A stretch of DNA of 64,000 bases from Piscibacillus halophilus (lineage in GTDB: Bacteria > Bacillota > Bacilli > Bacillales > Alkalibacillaceae), in contig NZ_FOES01000001.1 of assembly GCF_900110685.1 (NCBI RefSeq), positions 1 through 64,000 on the forward strand, read 5' to 3'. The position numbers and the translations under genes are program-made. This document shows, piece by piece, positions 55,382-64,000 of this stretch. The notes beneath the pieces are model-generated. The model had not been told where the DNA came from. It saw nothing but the letters and a program-made list of their open reading frames with translations, and searched no databases. Numbering within the stretch: the stretch's first letter is position 1; every line of letters starts with the position of its first letter.

Positions 55382-58300
55382 ACGTACAGACATCGAAAAA
55401 ATTCTTGTGATCGGTTCAGGTCCAATCATTATAGGTCAGGCTGCGGAATTTGATTATGCTGGTACTCAAGCATGTCAAGCTTTGAAAGATGAAGGCTATC
55501 AAGTCATCTTAGCTAACTCTAACCCAGCCACAATTATGACGGATGAAACCATGGCTGATCAAATTTATATGGAACCATTAACACCTGAATTTTTAACTAA
55601 AATAATACGAAAAGAAAAGCCAGATGCTATCTTACCAACATTAGGTGGTCAAACAGGTTTGAATATGGCAATGGAATTAGACCGAAGAGGCATTTTAGAA
55701 CAATATGGTGTTGAATTGCTTGGCACGAAATTAAGTGCAATTCAACAAGCTGAAGACCGTGAATCGTTTAGAAGTCTCATGTATGAATTAGGAGAACCCG
55801 TCCCGGAAAGTGATATTGTTCAAACAGTTGATGAAGCAAAGCAATTTGCTCATGCGACAGGCTATCCAGTCATTGTGCGTCCTGCTTACACTATGGGGGG
55901 GACTGGAGGAGGAATCTGCGAGACGGAAGAGGAATTAGTAGAAATTGTTCGTAATGGATTAGACGCGTCACCAGTAAACCAATGCTTAATCGAAAAAAGC
56001 ATTGCAGGATATAAAGAAATTGAATATGAAGTTATGCGAGATGGAGAAGACCATGCCATTGTGGTTTGTAACATGGAAAATATTGATCCAGTCGGTATTC
56101 ATACAGGCGATTCAATGGTTGTAGCCCCTTCGCAAACATTAAGTGATTATGAATATCAAATGTTAAGAAATGTATCCCTTAACATTATCCGTGCGCTTAA
56201 AATCGAAGGTGGATGTAATGTCCAACTAGCACTAGATCCTAACAGCTTTAATTATTATGTGATTGAAGTTAACCCAAGAGTGAGTCGTTCGTCAGCCCTT
56301 GCATCTAAAGCTACTGGGTATCCGATTGCACGGATTGCAGCCAAAATAGCTGTCGGATTAACGTTAGATGAAATGATTAACCCTGTAACAGGTTCCACTT
56401 ATTCTCATTTTGAACCAGCTCTTGATTATGTGGTCACTAAAATTCCACGCTGGCCATTTGATAAATTTCACGCAGCAAATCGAACATTAGGGACTCAAAT
56501 GAAGGCAACAGGAGAAGTGATGGGAATAGGAAGAACGTTAGAAGAATCATTACTTAAATCTGTACGTTCATTAGAAATTTGTACGAATGACTTGTACTTA
56601 CCTAAAGTTGAAAAGTTATCAATGGAAAACCTGATGAAACGATTGAAAGTTGCAGATGATGAACGACTTTTCCTAATAGCTGAAGCCTTTAGAAGAGGAT
56701 TTACACTCGAAGACATTCATCATTACACCGAAATTGATTTATTTTTCTTATATAAATTACAAGGTTTAATTCAGTTAGAACATCAATTAGAAAAAAATCA
56801 TTGGGATTTAGAACTAATGAAAGAAGCAAAACAAAAAGGGTTCATGGATGAGACAATCGCAAGGTTATGGAACACAGCAGAAGAAGATGTTCGGTCATTT
56901 AGAGTTATGAACGATTTATGTCCAGTTTACAAAATGGTAGATACGTGTGCAGCTGAATTCACATCGGAAACACCATACTTTTACAGCACCTATGAAGAAG
57001 AAAATGAGTCACAAGTTACCAATAGAAGGAAAATATTAGTCATCGGATCTGGTCCAATCCGAATTGGTCAAGGAATTGAGTTTGACTATGCTACTGTCCA
57101 CTCAGTGCTAGCACTTAGAGAAGCGGGTTATGAAGCGATTATTATGAACAATAATCCAGAGACAGTATCAACTGATTTTCAAATCTCAGATAAACTATAT
57201 TTCGAACCGTTAACATTGGAAGATGTCCTCAATGTGATTGACTTAGAAAAACCAGAAGGTGTCATTGTTCAATTCGGTGGGCAAACGCCCATTTCATTAG
57301 TCGATGGATTAGAGAAGTATGGGGTTCCGATTTTAGGTACCACTAAACAATCGATTGACATAGCTGAAGACCGAGACCAATTTGAGCAAATGCTTGAAAA
57401 GTTAAATGTCCCAAGACCAAATGCTCGAATCGCGACAAGCGAACAAGAAGCTATTGAGCAAGCAAAAGAATTGGGCTTTCCAGTATTAGTCCGACCTTCT
57501 TATGTTCTTGGTGGTCGAGCAATGGAAATTGTTTATGACGAAAGTGATTTAAAACACTATATGAAATATGCTGTTGAAGTTCACCAAGATAAACCAGTGT
57601 TAATTGATCGTTACTTAACAGGGATTGAATTAGAAGTAGATGCGATCTGTGATGGAGAAACCGTCGTAATTCCAGGAGTTATGGAACATATTGAACGTGC
57701 AGGCGTACACTCTGGGGATTCGATTGCCGTTTACCCGACTCAAAATATCTCCAAGGATATCAAAGAGAGATGTGTTGATATTACTAAGAAAATCGCTAAA
57801 GAATTACAAATCAGAGGCTTAATCAATATTCAATTTGTTTATCATCAAAATGAAGTTTATGTGTTAGAAGTGAACCCAAGATCGAGTCGAACAGTGCCTT
57901 TCTTGAGTAAAATAACTGGTGTGACGATGGCAAACCTAGCAACACAAATTATGTTAGGGAAAACATTGAAAGAATTAGGCTATATCGATGGTGTCATACC
58001 AGAGAGAGGCTTAATTTCTGTAAAAGTTCCGGTATTCTCTTTTGAAAAACTAAGAAGCGTGGATATCACCCTAGGACCAGAAATGAAGTCTACAGGCGAA
58101 GTGATTGGAAGAGATCAAAACTTAGAAAAAGCATTATATAAAGGAATTATAGCATCTGGATTATCCGTACCAACTGAAGGTGCTGTCTTATTAACGGTTG
58201 CAGATCAAGACAAATCAGAAATGCAGGCTATTGCTAGTCGTTTCCATGCCATTGGATTTGAACTATTTGCGACTGAGGGTTCAGCAAATGCGATTGAATC

Positions 58301-58573
58301 TATGGGAATCCCAGTCCAAAAGGTTAATAAAATTGGTTCTCAAAACAATTTACTAGAATTAATTGAATCGGGTAAAGTGCAGTTCGTGATCAATACGTTA
58401 TCTCGAGGTAAACAGCCTCATACGGATGGATTTAAAATCCGTAGAGAAGCGGTTGAACATGGAGTCGCATGTTTAACATCTTTAGACACAGCTAGAGCCA
58501 TGATTAGTGTCATCGAATCGATGACATTTACAGCTGAGCCGATGCCGAAGCAAGGAGCGGTGGTGTTAGTTTA

Positions 58574-58574
<1 letters not shown>
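55374..58574 (+). CDS. pyrAB: Carbamoyl phosphate synthase large subunit (pyrimidine-specific)
   Basis: A 1066-residue CarB with two homologous ATP-grasp halves: [22 protein letters not shown] near residue 10 and its echo [20 protein letters not shown] near 552. G-G-T-G-G-G-I (~178) lies in the first half. The C-terminal ~130 residues form the allosteric MGS-like domain. It is slightly shorter than B. subtilis PyrAB but complete. It overlaps pyrK by one base. Confidence 0.98.
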
Positions 58575-60927
<2,353 letters not shown>

Positions 60928-60953
<26 letters not shown>

Positions 60954-61530
60954 GATCGGAGCCTTAAAATTAAATACAGAGAAATATTTCACTTGGACAT
61001 CGGGTATTCAATCTCCAATCTATTGCGATAATCGACTCATTATTTCGTATCCTGAAGTAAGAGAAGAAGTGATAGAGGCGATGGTGAATAAGATTAAAGA
61101 AACTTATAAAGATGTAGATGTGATCGCAGGTTGTGCAACTGCTGGGATCCCTCATGCCGCCTGGGTAGCAGATCGTCTTAACCTACCCATGGTTTATGTT
61201 CGTGATAAAGCGAAGAAGCATGGGTTAAACAACCAAATCGAAGGGCGAATAAATAAGGGAGATCGGATTTTAATTATAGAAGATTTAATCTCAACAGGCG
61301 GTAGTTCAATTAAGGCGGCCAATGCGGCAACGGATGCAGGTGGTCATGTATTGGGGATTCTCTCAATTTTTTCATATAACATGAAAAAAAGTTTGGAAAA
61401 TATGAAAGAACATGGTTACCAATCGGATAGCCTTCTAACATTTGATACTTTATTGAACGAATTACAGTCTAAAGGACAATACGATGAACAACAAATTAAA
61501 GATTTATTAGAATGGCGAGATGCATTTTAA
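60928..61530 (+). CDS. pyrE: Orotate phosphoribosyltransferase PyrE
   Basis: A 200-residue enzyme making OMP from orotate and PRPP. Y-F-T-W-T-S-G-I-Q-S-P-I-Y-C-D-N-R (~residues 20-36), V-R-D-K-A-K-K-H-G (~90-98) and the PRPP motif I-L-I-I-E-D-L-I-S-T-G-G-S-S (~111-124). ATG 60928 lies seven bases after AAAGGAG; ATG 60925 is slightly too close. It is the last gene of the operon, followed by a terminator. Confidence 0.96.
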
Positions 61531-61537
61531 GAGAATC

Positions 61538-61577
61538 TCACACGTGAATGTTGATGTAAATTCACGTGTGATTTTTT
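61538..61577 (+). terminator. Terminator of the pyr operon
   Basis: tcacacgtgaat (61538-61549) with attcacgtgtga (61560-61571), then TTTTTT. Confidence 0.92.
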
Positions 61578-61667
61578 GATTAATCTACTTTTAAAATTAA
61601 AAGTCAGATTAATTAGAAATATATGTTAAGATTAGTTTATTAATAAGAGTTTCAAGGAGGGAATACG

Positions 61668-62759
61668 TTGATAGATGTTAGATCATTACAATTAGATCAA
61701 CAAAGACGTCAAATTTTTATTTCGGATATCCATGCTAGCTTGGACTTACTAAAAAAGCTATTAAGGAAAGTTAATTATACATATGAAGATTACTTGTTTA
61801 TAAATGGCGACCTTTGTGATAAAGGAAAGAACAGTCTAGAAGTCATTCATTTTGTAAGAGAATTAACTCTAAAATCTGACCGTGTGTTTGTGACCAAAGG
61901 GAATTGTGATATTCTTCATCGTTATGTTTATGAAGGTCACGAAGGAATCTATGACTATATGAAAAACCGGAAAGAAACATTGCTGAACGAAATGTTGGAG
62001 ATACACGGTAAAACATTAGATGATTTTAGCCATATAAAAGGTTTAAGTGAGTTTTACTATCAAAACTTTAAAGAAGAGTTAGAATGGTTAGATTCCCTTC
62101 CAGTAGGATATGAAACAGATGAGTTCCTTATGATTCATGCTGGAATCAATCGAACCTTGGAACAAACAGACCAAACCACCGCACTGCAAATACCTTCTTT
62201 TTATGAAAAAGGGCACTCTGAAGATAAGGTGATTATTGTAGGACATTGGCCGGTTGTAAATTATCGTTTTAACAACGTGTGCTCGAACAACCCAATGATC
62301 GATTTTGATAAACGAATCATTGCGATTGATGGTGGAAATACAGTCAAAAGAGATGGTCAATTAAATGCTCTTATAGTAGAAAATAAAGATTATTCATATA
62401 CTTACGTAGATTCCTTGACAGACAAATCGTACATAAAAACAGATTACACTCCACCTGAGGATGTCGTAGGAACCGTTAGTTATCCCTATTATGAGGTGAC
62501 GATCCTTCAGGAAAATGAATATTTCACTTTATGCAAAAATGATCAACTTAATGTAGAGCAGTGGATCAAAAACGAATATCTAAGTAGCCGTAATGGGAAT
62601 AAAGCCACTTCAAAATCAGTCAGTACGACTTTACTGTCTGTTAAGGCTAAAGAAGAAGTTTACTTATTAGACGATAAGTGTGAAGGATATTCTTTAGTCA
62701 AAAAGCAAAGTGGAGAAATAGGTTGGGTACCGAAAGATTACTTAGAAATTAGATTATAA
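61668..62759 (+). CDS. Metallophosphoesterase fused to an SH3-like domain
   Basis: A 363-residue protein. The N-terminal ~235 residues are a calcineurin-like phosphatase: I-S-D-I-H-A-S (~residues 18-24), N-G-D-L-C-D-K-G (~46-53), K-G-N-C-D (~79-83, with Cys where His is usual), M-I-H-A-G (~155-159) and V-G-H-W-P (~190-194). It resembles the PrpE/Ser-Thr phosphatase or diadenosine tetraphosphatase branch. The C-terminal ~100 residues are beta-rich and end in G-W-V-P-K-D-Y-L, like a bacterial SH3 domain. No signal peptide, so cytosolic. Start TTG 61668 follows AAGGAGGG. The substrate is unknown. Confidence 0.75.
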   Translation: MIDVRSLQLDQQRRQIFISDIHASLDLLKKLLRKVNYTYEDYLFINGDLCDKGKNSLEVIHFVRELTLKSDRVFVTKGNCDILHRYVYEGHEGIYDYMKNRKETLLNEMLEIHGKTLDDFSHIKGLSEFYYQNFKEELEWLDSLPVGYETDEFLMIHAGINRTLEQTDQTTALQIPSFYEKGHSEDKVIIVGHWPVVNYRFNNVCSNNPMIDFDKRIIAIDGGNTVKRDGQLNALIVENKDYSYTYVDSLTDKSYIKTDYTPPEDVVGTVSYPYYEVTILQENEYFTLCKNDQLNVEQWIKNEYLSSRNGNKATSKSVSTTLLSVKAKEEVYLLDDKCEGYSLVKKQSGEIGWVPKDYLEIRL

Positions 62760-62795
62760 ATAATAATATTACCTTCATGGAGAGTGAATTTGTGA

Positions 62796-63233
62796 ATGGT
62801 GTTTCGTTCAAAAAAAGATCGTTATGTTAATCGTCTCATAGTGCTGAGCATCATTCTTATAGGCGTCAGTACTTTATTTCCATTGTTTCTAGATGGTATT
62901 AATTTAACTGGAACCGTCGTTTTAATGTCTATATTTTTGGTCACATCCGTATTTATACTATGGGTGTACTATGGAGTTAAATATGTTTTTTATGATGAAT
63001 ACCTTTACGTTAAAGGTGGACCTTTCAGAAGTAAAATTCATTATAAAGACATCACTCAAGTTGCACCTACGGATGACATATTAACAGGATATCGAATCTT
63101 ATCATCCCGTGATGCCATTGAAATTTTTTATAGAACTGCCATTCTAGGAAGTGTCAAAATTTCACCACAGAATAAAGATGAGTTCATAGACGAATTAATC
63201 AAACGATGTCCTAATATTAAAGTAAAAACATAG
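62796..63233 (+). CDS. Membrane protein with bacterial PH-like (DUF1200) domain
   Basis: A 145-residue protein: short basic N-terminus, two membrane helices (~12-33 and ~37-60), then a cytosolic ~80-residue domain (Y-D-E-Y-L-Y-V-K-G-G-P, I-H-Y-K-D-I-T-Q-V, S-R-D-A-I-E-I-F-Y, S-V-K-I-S-P-Q-N-K-D-E-F-I-D-E-L). This pattern fits the bPH_4/DUF1200 family. Its function is unknown. Start ATG 62796 has only a distant GGAGAG; GTG 62799 is possible. It follows the phosphatase by 36 bases. Confidence 0.7.
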   Translation: MVFRSKKDRYVNRLIVLSIILIGVSTLFPLFLDGINLTGTVVLMSIFLVTSVFILWVYYGVKYVFYDEYLYVKGGPFRSKIHYKDITQVAPTDDILTGYRILSSRDAIEIFYRTAILGSVKISPQNKDEFIDELIKRCPNIKVKT

Positions 63234-63297
63234 AAAATGTAGTACCTCAGCATTCTACAGGTTATAATAGGAATTGATTAGAAAGAGGTCAATTTAT

Positions 63298-63864
63298 ATG
63301 AACAATAATAAATTAGTTCTCATAGCTGATAAGTTAAATAAAACAAATGTAAAATGGGGGATAGGTGGTTCACGGCTTTTATACCAACATGGATTAATAG
63401 ACGTTGTGAATGATTTGGATATTATCGTTAGTAAGGCTGATGTAGAACCTGTTATTGGCGAACTTAGAAGCTTAGGAGACGATATAAACGCCAATCGGTT
63501 AGGCCCATATAAAACGACTTTTTATTATAAATTTAACATCATGGGTTTACCCGTGGATATCATGGGTGAATTTAAAATAGAATATGAGAATGGAATCTAC
63601 GTATTACCTTTTGAAAAGCATGAGGTTGAGTATTTTAATATTCATGGAATAGAAGTTCCTTTTTGTACATTAGAAGACTGGTTTATCCTTTATCAATTAA
63701 TACCTAATAGGGAAGAGAAAGTACAAATTATTGAAAATTACCTTATGGATGAAGGTATTCGCCATCCAGAGGTGTTACAACAATCTTTAGCAAATCCTCT
63801 TCCAGAAAAAATTCGCAATAGAATTTCACCTTTGATTAATGAAGCATATAACGGAGGAATGTAA
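63298..63864 (+). CDS. Nucleotidyltransferase-like protein
   Basis: A 188-residue soluble protein. Near the N-terminus it has W-G-I-G-G-S-R-L-L (~residues 19-27) followed by N-D-L-D-I-I-V (~38-44), the G-S...DxD pattern of the polymerase-beta nucleotidyltransferase superfamily, as in aminoglycoside nucleotidyltransferases or toxin-like AbiEii/MNT proteins. A third acidic residue could be in V-D-I-M-G-E. Start ATG 63298 has AGAGG upstream, and a TATAAT at 63263 may be its -10. The substrate is unknown; nothing near it suggests an antitoxin partner. Confidence 0.6.
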   Translation: MNNNKLVLIADKLNKTNVKWGIGGSRLLYQHGLIDVVNDLDIIVSKADVEPVIGELRSLGDDINANRLGPYKTTFYYKFNIMGLPVDIMGEFKIEYENGIYVLPFEKHEVEYFNIHGIEVPFCTLEDWFILYQLIPNREEKVQIIENYLMDEGIRHPEVLQQSLANPLPEKIRNRISPLINEAYNGGM

Positions 63865-63880
63865 TCAAATGAAACATACC

Positions 63881-63914
63881 AAACCACCTTACATTTTAAA
63901 CATGAAGGTGGTTT
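63881..63914. terminator. Hairpin terminator after nucleotidyltransferase gene
   Basis: aaaccacctt (63881-63890) pairs with aaggtggttt (63905-63914). There is no long T tract, so strength is uncertain. It lies between convergent genes. Confidence 0.6.
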
Positions 63915-63939
63915 GTAAGTTCAGGCAACCGTTCAACTT

Positions 63940-64000
63940 TTACTTGTCTTGATCCATCTTCGTTTCGATTTCTTCGATTCGTTCAATGATTTCATCCATA
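63940..64000 (-). CDS. Unknown protein, C-terminal end (cut by window edge)
   Basis: Minus-strand frame ending at TAA 63940-63942, with at least 19 codons reading MDEIIERIEEIETKMDQDK; the ATG at 63999 may be internal. It is highly charged and probably coiled coil. Too little is present to name it. Confidence 0.45.
   Translation of the reverse strand, partial: MDEIIERIEEIETKMDQDK

Noticed and set aside
63298-63864. Toxin-antitoxin (MNT/HEPN) module
   Set aside because: No HEPN or antitoxin-sized partner is adjacent; the neighbours are a PH-like membrane protein and a convergent unknown gene.

Overview
The window is an AT-rich chromosomal segment from an endospore-forming member of the Bacillaceae (Bacillota). 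It carries spoVD, spoVE, spoIIGA, sigE, sigG, rsfA, ylbJ and a YlbD-type coat gene. Its gene order follows the Bacillus subtilis ctaG-ylb-dcw-spoIIG-ylm-ileS-pyr block almost gene for gene. Rather acidic surface proteins, such as the PBP2B tail, would fit a halotolerant genus, but the genus cannot be fixed from this sequence.

Layout. 1-480: the 5' end of a transposase-like gene, a dispersed Bacillaceae-type inverted-repeat element and hairpins. 0.48-17.2 kb: cytochrome oxidase assembly (ctaG, ctaM), then the ylb housekeeping cluster: ylbD, ricF, ylbG, ylbA, rsmD with a structured leader, coaD, ylbJ, ylbK, ylbL, tmcAL, ylbN-rpmF, a crotonase, rsfA, ylbP, panE, a DUF3397 gene and bshC. 17.3-34.3 kb: the division and cell-wall (dcw) cluster mraZ-rsmH-ftsL-pbpB-spoVD-murE-murF-mraY-murD-spoVE-murB-divIB-ftsA-ftsZ. 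Compared with B. subtilis, murF is inside the cluster, while murG and ylxW-ylxX-sbp are not. 34.4-37.2 kb: spoIIGA-sigE and sigG. 37.2-41.2 kb: ylmC-ylmD-ylmE-sepF-ylmG-ylmH-divIVA. 41.2-44.4 kb: ileS behind a T-box riboswitch. 44.4-48.4 kb: an accessory cassette lying between ileS and lspA. 48.5-61.6 kb: lspA, rluD and a complete pyrimidine operon (pyrR-P-B-C-AA-AB-K-D-F-E) with two PyrR attenuators. 61.6-64 kb: three genes of uncertain role and the 3' end of a minus-strand gene.

How the genes work together. The dcw genes make lipid II precursors and assemble the divisome; mraZ autoregulation is suggested by 10-bp-spaced GTGG repeats just upstream. ftsAZ has a near-consensus sigma-H promoter, which links it to sporulation. 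SpoIIGA activates pro-sigma-E, and sigG has a sigma-F/G-like promoter plus a small hairpin over its ribosome binding site. The pyr genes are translationally coupled by overlaps and controlled by PyrR-dependent attenuation.

The best candidate for an undescribed system is the 44.5-48.3 kb cassette. It has its own promoter, a tiny upstream ORF, a small Sec-exported protein with a PKD-like domain, an attenuator-like hairpin, a very large MacB/FtsX-type permease and its LolD-type ATPase. Both small ORFs have well-placed Shine-Dalgarno sequences but no canonical start codon: the best-placed codons are ATT and ATA. The arrangement resembles secreted-peptide or bacteriocin export/immunity operons, but that function is inference.
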